The translations under genes were made by a program, and so were the position numbers. DNA of 58,460 nucleotides. Origin: Oscillospiraceae bacterium (GTDB taxonomy: Bacteria; Bacillota; Clostridia; Oscillospirales; Ruminococcaceae). The notes under the pieces are model-generated. The model had not been told where the DNA came from. It saw only the letters and a program-made list of their open reading frames with translations, and made no database searches. The stretch is from assembly GCA_009777445.1 (NCBI GenBank), contig WRLV01000005.1, positions 1 to 58,460 of the forward strand. The letters are read 5' to 3'. Within the stretch, counting starts at the first letter, position 1, and each line of letters opens with the position of its first letter. Positions 9,391 to 18,231 of the stretch are shown piece after piece.

Positions 9391-10599
9391 ATGTATTATC
9401 ACAGACATATTGAACCTGTTATAGCACGCATAGCAAAACGCAAGTCGGTCATTGTTCTCACGGGCGCAAGGCAGGTTGGGAAGTCAACCATGCTTAAAAA
9501 GGCTTATCAAAATATAAACTATATAACCCTTAACAATCCGCTCGTTCGGGAAAGCGCGAAAGAAAACCCATCGATGTTTTTCGGCATGAACAAGCCGCCT
9601 GTTATTGTTGATGAAATCCAAAAGGCGGCTGAACTGTTCGATTATATCAAAGACATCGTAGACGAGGAAAAGGCTAAAGGGCAATTTTACTTGACAGGTT
9701 CACAGAGCTTGAAATTGATGAGCAACATCAGTGAAAGTCTTGCGGGGCGTGCAGGGGTGGTTAAGTTGCTTTGTTTGTCTGTGCGCGAGTTAGAGCAGAG
9801 TGTTCACAGGAAGCCGTTTTTACCAACGGAACAACGTGCATCAACCCTTGATTATTCGCAGATTGTTTCTTTTATTCACAAGGGCTTTTTCCCCGAACTG
9901 CACGAGACCGAAAGCGACTTATACGACCGGTCGGATTTTTACAGCTCATATTTTCAGACCTACATTGAAAAGGACATTAAAGACGTTCTTGCCATCAGAA
10001 ATGAATCGGCTTTTATTAAATTCGTTAAAGCCTGTGCTTCGCTCACGGGTGAAGTGCTAAATATGAGTACAATCGCCGAAATCTGCGGCATGGACAACAA
10101 GACAGTCCGCGCATGGCTTTCTTTGTTAGAATCAAGCGGCTTGGTCTATTTATTAGAGCCGTATTACAATAATTTAAATAAGCGTTTAGTTAAATCGCCT
10201 AAACTTTACTTTCTTGATACAGGGCTTGCTTGTTGGCTTCTCGGTTGGAATACCCCGGAGCAGTTAGTCAACGGCGCGATGTGGGGGCATATTTTCGAGA
10301 GCTTTGTGTTCACAGAAATATTAAAAAGCTATTACAATGACGGCATTGTAAAGCCGCCTTTGTATTACTACCGCGATGCAGATAAGAATGAGATTGATTT
10401 ACTGATTGAAAACGGCGATAAACTTCACCCAATTGAGATTAAGACAACAAGCGACCCAAATAAATCCATGATTAAGGCTTTTCGCCACATTGAAAAAATC
10501 CCGAACAAAAAAGCAGGAACAGGCGCGCTAATTTGCCTTGCAAAGCAACGACTGCCACTCACCGAGAACGTCTGGATTTTACCGGCGCAGATGATTTAA
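9391..10599 (+). CDS. AAA ATPase with DUF4143 domain
   Basis: This 402-residue protein belongs to the AAA_14/DUF4143 group, which is common in anaerobes. Its cellular role is not established. The Walker A is LTGARQVGKST, the Walker B is PVIVDEIQ, and the sensor is YLTGSQS. The C-terminal DUF4143 part contains FLDTGLACWLLG and an Rpn/REase-like YYRDADKNEIDLLIENGDKLHPIEIK, which has the D-E-x-K pattern of a PD-(D/E)XK fold. The ATG at 9391 is preferred over the upstream GTG at 9373 because GGAGGT sits 4 nt before it. It follows the PBP gene by 21 nt, and cassette 4 follows its stop. Confidence 0.9.
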   Translation: MYYHRHIEPVIARIAKRKSVIVLTGARQVGKSTMLKKAYQNINYITLNNPLVRESAKENPSMFFGMNKPPVIVDEIQKAAELFDYIKDIVDEEKAKGQFYLTGSQSLKLMSNISESLAGRAGVVKLLCLSVRELEQSVHRKPFLPTEQRASTLDYSQIVSFIHKGFFPELHETESDLYDRSDFYSSYFQTYIEKDIKDVLAIRNESAFIKFVKACASLTGEVLNMSTIAEICGMDNKTVRAWLSLLESSGLVYLLEPYYNNLNKRLVKSPKLYFLDTGLACWLLGWNTPEQLVNGAMWGHIFESFVFTEILKSYYNDGIVKPPLYYYRDADKNEIDLLIENGDKLHPIEIKTTSDPNKSMIKAFRHIEKIPNKKAGTGALICLAKQRLPLTENVWILPAQMI

Positions 10600-10607
10600 A
10601 ACGCAAC

Positions 10608-10706
10608 ACCGCCCGACACTTTTGTGCCGGGCGGTGTATAATTTCAAATCCGTCGCCGCAAGGCGACACCACAATTGTCAATTGTCAATTGTGCATTGTC
10701 AATTGT
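10608..10706. repeat. Intergenic cassette 4 (T-H-W)
   Basis: T hairpin ACCGCCCGACAC-TTTT-GTGCCGGGCGGT (10608-10635), linker TATAATTTCAAATC, H hairpin GTCGCC-GCAA-GGCGAC (10652-10667), W heptamers 10672-10706. It separates two convergent genes and could terminate both. Confidence 0.9.
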
Positions 10707-10709
10707 TCG

Positions 10710-11264
10710 TCACGTTACAAAACTAAACTTCCTATGTTTGTCTAAGTTGGCGGTATTATTGAGAAGTGCATCGTAATACCCGTCAACTTTATATTTTGTG
10801 TTGGTTCTTGTTTCGCCGCCGGAGACATAGTGTTGCCCACACTCTTTACAGTTGCGCGTATAAATTCTGACACTTTGAGAAATAACTTTGTTTCCCTCGT
10901 TCTTAGCCTTATACTGCTCGCGCCTTACGTGCTCATTTTCGTGGCTCTTTACCATATATTCGGCTTCTTTGGGTTTCATTTTGATGGCACTTTTAAAAGA
11001 AACACCTGAATCATTTGAGATGTCCTTATAACGCCTGTTCTTACAGGCTTCGCACTCACAAGGCGCGAAGTCATCGTCAATCACATCGTGCCTATTCAGC
11101 TTTTCGTTTAAGGCATCTATTTTCTCCCGAGACTTTACAACCCGTGTCTCCAAACCCCCAGGTTTGGAGGTTAGCTTAGAGAAATCTGTGTTTCCCTCTC
11201 TGAACTTGTTATGAGTGTTCAGAACTCTATCGCCAACCCCAAAAGACATTCCCTTGTCTGACAC
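10710..11264 (-). CDS. SprA-related family protein (putative metallopeptidase-like)
   Basis: This 184-residue protein resembles SprA-related proteins. The recognised block is CECEACKNRRY-D-S-D-GVSFKSA, then a helix with SHENEHVRREQ, then KVISQSVRIYTRNCKECGQHYVSGGETRT. The HENEHV segment resembles an HExxH zinc site and the CxxC pairs may also bind metal, but no catalytic activity is proven for the family. The start is GTG, supported by AGGAGGG 6 nt upstream. A consensus promoter lies upstream, back to back with the aroB promoter region. The TGA stop is beside the W repeat of cassette 4. Confidence 0.75.
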   Translation of the reverse strand: MSDKGMSFGVGDRVLNTHNKFREGNTDFSKLTSKPGGLETRVVKSREKIDALNEKLNRHDVIDDDFAPCECEACKNRRYKDISNDSGVSFKSAIKMKPKEAEYMVKSHENEHVRREQYKAKNEGNKVISQSVRIYTRNCKECGQHYVSGGETRTNTKYKVDGYYDALLNNTANLDKHRKFSFVT

Positions 11265-11337
11265 AAAAATCCCTCCTTCTTTTCCTATTAATTTGTTCTA
11301 CTATATTTTTAGCCCTCTTCGTGGCCTCTGTACTTCA

Positions 11338-11366
11338 ATTATACCCTACTTTCACTTTTTTGTCAA
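11338..11366 (-). promoter_or_regulatory. Promoter of the SprA-related gene
   Basis: Minus-strand TTGACA (11366-11361), a 17-nt spacer and TATAAT (11343-11338). Both hexamers match consensus exactly. Confidence 0.8.
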
Positions 11367-11403
11367 CAATTTCAAAAAAAGCATTTATTTTTTTGTTGGA
11401 ATG

Positions 11404-11412
11404 TGTTATAAT
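11404..11412 (+). promoter_or_regulatory. Extended -10 element for the aro operon
   Basis: TGTTATAAT is an extended -10 about 60 nt before aroB. No good -35 hexamer is seen at the normal distance, which fits an extended -10 promoter. Confidence 0.55.
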
Positions 11413-11472
11413 TAATCTGATGAGTGTAGTTAAGACGAAAAACGAATATGTGAAAGGGGCAAATCTAAAAAT

Positions 11473-12546
11473 ATGAAAAAGATTGAAATTGCGGTTGAGC
11501 CTGCTTATAATGTCTTTATCGGCGAGAATATACTTGACAAAACGGGGGAGTTGCTAACGGCGAGCAAGCCGGGTGTTTCGAGCGTTTATATCATAACCGA
11601 TGACAACGTGAGTGCTTTATATCTTCAGCGCGTAAAAGATTCTCTAACTATGTTTAAAACGTTCCAATATATTCTACCCCACGGTGAGGGTTCAAAATCA
11701 GGTGTGTCGCTGTTGAAAATAGTTGAAAGCATGGCGAAAAACCAAATATGCCGCGACGATGTTATAATTGCCTTAGGGGGAGGAGTTGTGGGCGATATAG
11801 CAGGTTTTGCGGCGGCGGTTTATCTGAGAGGAATTGACTACGTTCAAGTTCCAACGACATTCTTGTCAGCAATTGACTCATCTGTGGGCGGCAAAACCGC
11901 CGTCAATTTAACAGCAGGAAAAAATCTGATGGGGGCTTTTAAACAGCCGCTGTGCGTAATATTCGACCCACTAACCCTGAACACCCTGTCAGACAAGGTG
12001 TTCGCCGACGGAACAGCCGAGGCGATAAAATACGCCGTCTTGAAAAGCCCTTCGCTATTTGAAACCTTAAGCAAGACTTCACGCGACTCGCTTATGAATA
12101 TTATATCCGACATAGTTTCGGAATGTGTTTGCATAAAAGGCGACATTGTCAGTCGTGACGAATTCGACCGCGGTGAACGGCAACTTTTAAACTTAGGACA
12201 CACGATAGGACATGCGATTGAGAAGTGCAGTAACTACGAAATATCGCACGGTCACGCCATAGCAACGGGCATGGCGATTATGATAAACGGTGCCTCAAAG
12301 TTAGCTCTCACAAGTAATATCGACATAAAAAGACAAATCTTTAGTCTTTTAGAGAAATATTTTTTTAAAACTACCTGTGAATTTTCAACGGACGAAATTT
12401 ATAACGCCGTATTATCAGACAAGAAGAGACATTCCCAAAATATAAACATAATACTGCCAACCCAAATCGGGCAGTGCGAAATAAGAAAAATTACACTTGA
12501 AACTATGAAAGACATTATCAGAGAAGGGAACTTTAAAAATGGCTAA
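11473..12546 (+). CDS. aroB: 3-dehydroquinate synthase
   Basis: This 357-residue enzyme makes 3-dehydroquinate from DAHP, the second step of the shikimate pathway. The NAD-binding segment IALGGGVVGDIAGFAAAVYLRGI and the following VPTTFLSAIDSSVGGKTAVN are diagnostic. Metal-binding residues are the Glu of DGTAEAIKYA and the histidines of NLGHTIGHAIE and SHGHAIATGM. AAAGGGGC upstream of the ATG is the likely ribosome binding site. It overlaps aroA by 8 nt and is the first gene of a four-gene shikimate operon. Confidence 0.97.
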   Translation: MKKIEIAVEPAYNVFIGENILDKTGELLTASKPGVSSVYIITDDNVSALYLQRVKDSLTMFKTFQYILPHGEGSKSGVSLLKIVESMAKNQICRDDVIIALGGGVVGDIAGFAAAVYLRGIDYVQVPTTFLSAIDSSVGGKTAVNLTAGKNLMGAFKQPLCVIFDPLTLNTLSDKVFADGTAEAIKYAVLKSPSLFETLSKTSRDSLMNIISDIVSECVCIKGDIVSRDEFDRGERQLLNLGHTIGHAIEKCSNYEISHGHAIATGMAIMINGASKLALTSNIDIKRQIFSLLEKYFFKTTCEFSTDEIYNAVLSDKKRHSQNINIILPTQIGQCEIRKITLETMKDIIREGNFKNG

Positions 12547-13810
12547 GGCAATAATTAAGCCGGTGTTTACTGAATCCGGCAGGAGATTGAGCGGCGTGAT
12601 AAGGGCTGTTTCAAGCAAATCTTATGCGCATAGATTTTATATCGCCGCCGCTTTGGCAAATGCCGACACGCAGGTTATTTGCAACGATATTTCAGAAGAT
12701 ATTGAGGCAACGCGTGATTGTGTCAACGGCTTGAAAAGTTTGAAAAGAGCGCGTGAGGCTCTTGCCGGCGAGTTTTTGTCGTCTGATGAGTCGGTGCTTA
12801 TACATTGTCGTGAAAGCGGCTCTACTTTGCGTTTCTTATTGCCGGTTGCCGCCGCGCTTCTTGAAAACGAGAGTAGTTTTAAATTCACCGGCACGGGCAA
12901 TCTGCCCGAACGCCCGATTGGTGAGCTTATGGACGTTTTGTCCTGGAAATCGGTTGAGTTCAGCTCTGAGAAACTGCCATTTTCGGTTAGCGGTAAACTA
13001 AGAAGCGGTGACTTTAAAATTTCAGGCAACATAAGCTCTCAGTATATTTCGGGGCTTTTGCTCGCGCTTCCGCTACTTAAAGGCGACAGCAGAATAATAC
13101 TTGAGAATAAGCAGATTCAATCAGAAAGCTATGTCGAAATAACTCGAGATGTTTTACGCCGCTTTGGAATTTTAACTATGCGAACTGAATACGGATATTA
13201 CGTGAAAGGCTCACAAACCTATAAATCACCCGGCAGAATAGAAGTTGAGGGCGACTGGTCAAACGCCGCTTTTTTCTATGCCGCCAATAAATTAGGCAGC
13301 AGCGTTGAACTAACAGGGCTTAATCACAACAGCAATCAAGGCGACATGAAAATTGTTAAGCTTTTAGAAAATTGGGGCGAGCCTGAATTTAAAAACGATG
13401 AGTTTGATATGGTCATCGACCTCACCGATATTCCCGACCTTTTCCCCATTTTAGCTGTAGTTGCCGCTTTTCAACCGGGAACAACCGTCTTTAAAAACGT
13501 TGAACGGCTAAAACTGAAAGAAAGCGACAGGATTGAAAGCACAAAGGCTATGCTTATCTCTTTGGGCTTGTGGCGTAATGGCTTTGAACTCTTTAAAAAC
13601 AGCTTGGTAATAGAGGGCGGCTTCGAGTATTTAAAAGGCGGCATTGTGAAAAGTTTCAACGACCACAGAATCGTCATGGCGGCGGCAATTGCCGCCACAC
13701 GTTGCAAAGGCCCGACAGTTATAGAGGGTTGCGAGGCGGTTAAGAAATCTTATCCGCGTTTCTTTGAGGATTATAAAAAATTGGGGGGTGACGTGGTTGT
13801 CTCTTTATAA
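12539..13810 (+). CDS. aroA: 5-enolpyruvylshikimate-3-phosphate synthase
   Basis: This 423-residue EPSP synthase transfers enolpyruvate from PEP to shikimate-3-phosphate. Recognised blocks are the N-terminal SSKSYAHRFYIAAALA (substrate Lys and Ser), RESGSTLRFLLPVAAAL, SSQYISGLLLALPLL, VEGDWSNAAFFYAA and the C-terminal FNDHRIVMAAAIAA. The sequence has the class II type pattern SGNISSQYISG. It is coupled to aroB by an 8-nt overlap and to aroC by about 14 nt. Confidence 0.96.
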   Translation: MAKAIIKPVFTESGRRLSGVIRAVSSKSYAHRFYIAAALANADTQVICNDISEDIEATRDCVNGLKSLKRAREALAGEFLSSDESVLIHCRESGSTLRFLLPVAAALLENESSFKFTGTGNLPERPIGELMDVLSWKSVEFSSEKLPFSVSGKLRSGDFKISGNISSQYISGLLLALPLLKGDSRIILENKQIQSESYVEITRDVLRRFGILTMRTEYGYYVKGSQTYKSPGRIEVEGDWSNAAFFYAANKLGSSVELTGLNHNSNQGDMKIVKLLENWGEPEFKNDEFDMVIDLTDIPDLFPILAVVAAFQPGTTVFKNVERLKLKESDRIESTKAMLISLGLWRNGFELFKNSLVIEGGFEYLKGGIVKSFNDHRIVMAAAIAATRCKGPTVIEGCEAVKKSYPRFFEDYKKLGGDVVVSL

Positions 13811-14810
13811 GGGAGAGCGATTGTCGATAAATGTGTTCGGCGAATCTCATGGAAAGGCAATTGGCGTGGTAATCAACGGCTTTCCGGCGGGTGAGGTTGT
13901 TAATATTGACGAGTTACAAAAGTTTTTGGCGCGCCGCGCACCGGGGCAAAGCGCGCTGTCCACAGCGCGAAAAGAGCCTGACATTCCCCAATTTTTATCG
14001 GGAATAAAAGACGACATTATCGGCGGCACACCAATTTGCGCGGTTATAACCAATACCGACCAACGCTCGCGCGACTATGAAGCTATGAGATATACTCCAC
14101 GTCCGGGACACGCCGACTTCGGCGCGTTTGAGCGGTTTTCGGGACACGCAGACATGCGCGGCGGCGGCCATTTTTCGGGTAGGTTAACCGCCCCTTTATG
14201 CGTTGCAGGTGGAATAGCAAAGCAAATCTTAGCAAGGCAAAACATAGAAATAACCGCGAGAATTAAGTCCATTGGCGGCGTTGTTGCTCAAAAGCCGCAG
14301 TGTGAGCCGACACCGCAAATGAAAGAGCGAATCTTAGAGGCAAAATCGCAAGGCGACTCGGTGGGCGGTATAGTCGAGTGCGAAATAAACGGCATTAAAG
14401 CCGGTGTGGGCGGTCTTATGTTTGAGAGTCTCGAAAGCAAAATAGCCGCGATGATTTTCGCAATCCCTGCTATAAAGGGCATAGAGTTCGGCAACGGTTT
14501 CGCCGCCGCCGCACTTATAGGTTCTGAAAATAACGACGAGTTTGTCTTTAATAAAGAGATAGTCAGCACAAAAACCAACAATCACGGTGGAATTTTAGGG
14601 GGCTTAACCACGGGAATGCCTATCGTATTTTCGGTTGCCGTAAAGCCAACGCCCTCAATCGCTAAAACACAAGATACAATTAACTTAGACACAAAGCAAG
14701 CGGTTAAACTAAGCATAGACGGCCGACACGACCCCTGCATAGTTCCACGCATACTACCATGTATCGAGTCCGCCGCCGCTATAGTCGCACTTGATACAAT
14801 TGACAATTGA
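13797..14810 (+). CDS. aroC: Chorismate synthase
   Basis: This enzyme of about 337 residues uses reduced FMN to convert EPSP to chorismate. Signatures are FGESHGKAIGVVI, RRAPGQSALST, RPGHADFGAFERF, GHADMRGGGHFSGRLTA and GGLTTGMPI. The TTG at 13797 is chosen because GGGGGGTG lies 6 nt before it and the product then begins MSLYKGERLSINVFGESHG, which matches family length. TTG at 13821 with AAGGGAGAG is the alternative. The last codons (Thr-Ile-Asp-Asn-stop) are supplied by the W heptamers of cassette 5. Confidence 0.95.
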   Translation: MSLYKGERLSINVFGESHGKAIGVVINGFPAGEVVNIDELQKFLARRAPGQSALSTARKEPDIPQFLSGIKDDIIGGTPICAVITNTDQRSRDYEAMRYTPRPGHADFGAFERFSGHADMRGGGHFSGRLTAPLCVAGGIAKQILARQNIEITARIKSIGGVVAQKPQCEPTPQMKERILEAKSQGDSVGGIVECEINGIKAGVGGLMFESLESKIAAMIFAIPAIKGIEFGNGFAAAALIGSENNDEFVFNKEIVSTKTNNHGGILGGLTTGMPIVFSVAVKPTPSIAKTQDTINLDTKQAVKLSIDGRHDPCIVPRILPCIESAAAIVALDTIDN

Positions 14811-14850
14811 CAATGGACAATTGACAATTATTGTGTCCGCTTACGCGGAC
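14797..14850. repeat. Intergenic cassette 5 (W-H)
   Basis: TTGACAA heptamers from 14797, inside the aroC 3' end, to about 14830. The H hairpin GTCCGC-TTAC-GCGGAC follows at 14835-14850. It sits inside the aro operon between aroC and the aroE-aroK fusion. Confidence 0.88.
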
Positions 14851-14882
14851 GGATTTTGAATTTATAACGAGAAGGTGGTTTT

Positions 14883-16142
14883 ATGAAGAAGTTCTTTGGT
14901 CTCATCGGCGAGAAGCTTTCTCATAGTTTTTCGCCGTTCATTCAAAACGGCTTTGCCGCGTCGTTGGGAATTGATTGGTATAACTATCAAAAATATGAGT
15001 TGCGCTGTGATGAGTTAGATGGTTTTTTTAATGCCCCCGATTTTGGTGGGGTTAATGTGACTATTCCCTATAAAAAGGCGGCGTTGAAATATTGCGATGA
15101 GCTGTCTGATGTTGCGCGTGAAATTGGCTGTGTAAACTTAGTTTATAAGAGAGACGGCAAATTTTACGGCGACAACTGTGATTATTACGGGCTGTCACAG
15201 GCTCTCGCCGAGCAAAATATAGACTTAAAGGACAAAAATATATTGATTTTGGGAACAGGGGCTACCTCTTTGACTGCCGCCGCGCTATGTAAAAACTTAA
15301 ACGCGCGCGAAATTTTGAAAGTCTCAAGAAGCGGCAGTCTATGTTACGAAAACGTTCACGAGCAAACGCAGGCGCAGGTTATAATAAACACCTCCCCCGC
15401 CGGAATGTACCCCGACACCGCAACGTCTCTTATTCAACTCGAGCGTTTTCCTAATCTTTACGCGGTTGTGGACGTAGTAGCCAATCCACTAAAAACACGA
15501 TTACTCTTACAGGCGCAAGAGCGCGGAGTGAAATTTGTCGGCGGTCTTTCAATGATGGTGCACCAAGCCCGAAAGAGCGCGGAAATATTGCTGAATAGCA
15601 AAATATCAGACACAACAGTAAAGCAAACCATGAACGCCCTCTTTAACATTAATCGAAACATAGTGTTAGTCGGAATGCCCGGCAGCGGCAAGACCGAAAT
15701 CGGCAAAATTTTAGCCGCCAAATTGCCAAGCGCGAAATTTACAGACACCGACAGCGAAATAGAAAGAAACGAGAACATGCCTATTTCTGAAATATTCAAG
15801 CAAAAAGGTGAAGAATATTTTAGGGAATGTGAAAAGCGTGTCATCGAAAAGTGTGGCAAAGAGCATAACCTCATTATTTCAACCGGCGGCGGAGCAGTTC
15901 TCGACAGAGAAAACCGCCACAACCTAAGGCAAAACGGAGTTGTTTTTTACATCGAACGTGCTATAGAAAAGTTGGCATGCGACCAAAGACCGCTCTCAAA
16001 AGACACAAAAACACTAAAAAAACTCCTCGCTCAAAGAGAGCCGTTGTATAAAGAGTGCGCCGACAAACACATCGAAAACAATGCCGATATCGAGTCGGCA
16101 GCAAAAGAGATATTGACAGTTGACGAGAAAGGAAATTCTTAG
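14883..16142 (+). CDS. aroE-aroK: Shikimate dehydrogenase-shikimate kinase fusion
   Basis: This 419-residue bifunctional protein has two complete domains. Residues 1 to about 250 are AroE: GEKLSHSFSP, the catalytic Lys region GGVNVTIPYKKAAL, GDNCDYYG (usually N-T-D), and the NADP site ILGTGATS. Residues about 258-419 are AroK: P-loop GMPGSGKTEIG, FTDTDSEIER, the EYFRECEKRVI helix, STGGGAV and the lid DQRPLS. The fusion would reduce dehydroshikimate and then phosphorylate the shikimate formed. GAGAAGGTGG precedes the ATG. With aroB, aroA and aroC, only dehydroquinase and DAHP synthase are missing here. Confidence 0.95.
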   Translation: MKKFFGLIGEKLSHSFSPFIQNGFAASLGIDWYNYQKYELRCDELDGFFNAPDFGGVNVTIPYKKAALKYCDELSDVAREIGCVNLVYKRDGKFYGDNCDYYGLSQALAEQNIDLKDKNILILGTGATSLTAAALCKNLNAREILKVSRSGSLCYENVHEQTQAQVIINTSPAGMYPDTATSLIQLERFPNLYAVVDVVANPLKTRLLLQAQERGVKFVGGLSMMVHQARKSAEILLNSKISDTTVKQTMNALFNINRNIVLVGMPGSGKTEIGKILAAKLPSAKFTDTDSEIERNENMPISEIFKQKGEEYFRECEKRVIEKCGKEHNLIISTGGGAVLDRENRHNLRQNGVVFYIERAIEKLACDQRPLSKDTKTLKKLLAQREPLYKECADKHIENNADIESAAKEILTVDEKGNS

Positions 16143-16143
16143 A

Positions 16144-17043
16144 ATGAAAGTTCAAAACAATGAAAAGCTTGGGCTTAGGGTCTCGCGCAATACAATTATC
16201 GTGAATTCTATTATTTCAGTGTTTAAGCTGTTTGCCGGGGTGTTCGCCAATTCAACGGCTATGATTTCAGACTCAATACACTCTATGTCTGACTCTTTAA
16301 GCACAATCATTGTTATGGTTGGGATTAAAATAGCGGGGAAAGAGGCTGACGAAGAACACCCTTACGGACATGAACGTTTTGAATGTATGGCGGCGTTAAT
16401 TTTAGCAGGCATTTTGTTTTCAGTCGGAATCGGCATAGGGTGGGCAGGGGTTGATAAAATTATCGACTTGAGTAAAGGGGAAACCGTTCTCGAACAACCG
16501 GGGTTGCTCGCGCTTATTGCCGCTTTAGTTTCAATCGCCGCCAAAGAATGGATGTATTGGTATACTTTAGATGCCGCTAAAAAAACGGGGCTTACCTCTC
16601 TTAAAGCCGATGCATGGCATCACCGCTCAGACGCGCTGTCTTCAATCGGAAGCTTTGTGGGTATTCTTTTCGCAATGAACGGATTCTTGGTTATGGACCC
16701 GTTGGTTTGTGTCGTGATTTGCGTGTTTATTATCAAGGTCTCGTATGACATATTCAAAGATGCGGCAGACAAAATGGTGGATAAAACTTGTGATGCCACA
16801 ACAACTGCCGCGGTGAGAGCGGCAATACTTGAACAAGAAGGGGTAATTCAAATCGACCTGCTTCACACGCGCCGTTTCGCAAGCAGAATATACGTTGACA
16901 TAGAAATCGCCGTTGATGCCAACTTAAGCGTAGTCGCCGCGCACGACATATCTCAAAGAGTGCAAGACAGCGTGCAAGCAAAATTTGAAAAGGTTAAACA
17001 TTGCATGGTGCATATTAACCCTTATGAGCCGCCAAATGAATAA
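16144..17043 (+). CDS. Cation diffusion facilitator transporter
   Basis: This 299-residue CDF/FieF-like efflux protein should exchange Zn2+, Fe2+ or Mn2+ for protons across the membrane. The metal site residues are visible: D in AMISDSIHSMSD and the paired D in KADAWHHRSDALSS. HPYGHERFECMAAL is the family signature after helix 2. About six membrane helices are followed by a cytoplasmic ferredoxin-like domain with GVIQIDLLHTRRF. The ATG at 16144, one base past the aroE-aroK stop, is preferred over an upstream TTG because AAAGGA precedes it. It may be cotranscribed with the aro genes. Its stop abuts the stop of the convergent MFS gene. Confidence 0.93.
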   Translation: MKVQNNEKLGLRVSRNTIIVNSIISVFKLFAGVFANSTAMISDSIHSMSDSLSTIIVMVGIKIAGKEADEEHPYGHERFECMAALILAGILFSVGIGIGWAGVDKIIDLSKGETVLEQPGLLALIAALVSIAAKEWMYWYTLDAAKKTGLTSLKADAWHHRSDALSSIGSFVGILFAMNGFLVMDPLVCVVICVFIIKVSYDIFKDAADKMVDKTCDATTTAAVRAAILEQEGVIQIDLLHTRRFASRIYVDIEIAVDANLSVVAAHDISQRVQDSVQAKFEKVKHCMVHINPYEPPNE

Positions 17044-18231
17044 TTAATTATCTTTTGATTTCAAATCTCTTATCTTCAAAAACACGGCGCAAATCACGGT
17101 TAAGACGGCTGTCATGCTGACAAAGCCTAAACCCACGGTTATGTCAAAAACAGTTGCCACGAACCCTACAGCCATAGGGGTGATAATTCCTCCCGTGCTT
17201 GCGATTGCCAACAGCGTTCCCATTGCCGCGCCTGAACCTTTCAGAATTTTCCCTGTCGCCCCGATGGTGGTCGGATATATTCCGGCGAAAAAGAACCCGA
17301 ATAAAATTATTGCCGCCGCCGTAAGAGCCTGATTAACGCTTGTGATAAACACAATAAACATAACCGCCGCACAAAAAGAACAGATTAGAATCAATGTCTT
17401 ACTGTTAAATTTGAGCGAAAGAAATGCTGTAGTCAGTCGCCCGACTATAATAACCGCCCATAAGAGAGACAATATGAGTTGCGCCAACCCTGAGTCCATT
17501 CTGCCAGAATCCACTAAATATGTAACCACCCACCCATTGACTGCTGTTTCTGTTCCCAAATAGAAAAACATGACTCCTGCGGCAAGATAAAAATCGATGT
17601 TCTTGTAAAACTTCGGTTTGTTTTGGTCGGGGGGCGGTGTTTTTTCTGTTGCCACCTGAGGATTTCCGGCTGCCACCGGAGGCTCTCCGGTTTTGGGTAA
17701 AAGCAGAGAATATACTATTAAGATGCTGAGTGAGAAAACTACACCCACTAAGACAACTGTTTTCCAGTCGTGGCCCATGTTGAGAAGAATTGATGCCATG
17801 AGCGGAGAGACAAATGCCCCCACGGCAAAAAACATGTGCAGAAGGTTAAGATAAACAGACTTTCCTGCCGACATGTCGTTAACTATGGCGTTATTGACGT
17901 TGCTAATACTGCCCCTGCCTATCCCCGTCAAGAGGAAGGCGGGCAGCAGAACGAATATATGAGAGCTTAAGACAATCCCCAAATAAGACAGGAAAAGCAA
18001 AGACGAAAGGGCGATTATGGTTTTTTTGCGCCCGACTCGCCCCAACAAAAATAACACCGCGAAACCGGCGACTAAATTGCCTATTGAATGGGCTGACAAA
18101 AAAATCCCGGCGGTGTCGTAGTCTATTTTATAGTCTGCCATCAAAAACGGCATTACCGCCCCCATGACGAGAGCCATCATTCCGTTAACAAAAAATGTGT
18201 AATATACACAAAAGAATGCTCGTTTCTTCAT
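17044..18231 (-). CDS. MFS transporter, fucose-permease-like
   Basis: This 395-residue protein has about 12 hydrophobic helices and an MFS loop 2-3 motif (GRVGRKKTI), with GIGRGSISNVNNA in helix 4-5. The substrate cannot be assigned; sugar or drug export are both possible. The central loop after helix 6 (residues about 180-195, TGEPPVAAGNPQVATEKTPP) is encoded by two tandem GCCACC-type units related to the stem of the coding repeat in tex, but inserted antisense to the gene. The start codon overlaps the nadE stop by 4 nt, so the two are coupled. Confidence 0.9.
   Translation of the reverse strand: MKKRAFFCVYYTFFVNGMMALVMGAVMPFLMADYKIDYDTAGIFLSAHSIGNLVAGFAVLFLLGRVGRKKTIIALSSLLFLSYLGIVLSSHIFVLLPAFLLTGIGRGSISNVNNAIVNDMSAGKSVYLNLLHMFFAVGAFVSPLMASILLNMGHDWKTVVLVGVVFSLSILIVYSLLLPKTGEPPVAAGNPQVATEKTPPPDQNKPKFYKNIDFYLAAGVMFFYLGTETAVNGWVVTYLVDSGRMDSGLAQLILSLLWAVIIVGRLTTAFLSLKFNSKTLILICSFCAAVMFIVFITSVNQALTAAAIILFGFFFAGIYPTTIGATGKILKGSGAAMGTLLAIASTGGIITPMAVGFVATVFDITVGLGFVSMTAVLTVICAVFLKIRDLKSKDN
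17648..17692 (-). repeat. Degenerate coding repeat inside the MFS gene
   Basis: On the plus strand, CTGCCACCGGAGGCTCTCCG differs at two positions from CTGCCACCGGCGGCTCGCCG in tex. A second degraded unit GCCACCTGAGGATTTCCGG lies just before it. The core ELLQT segment is missing. Confidence 0.5.
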
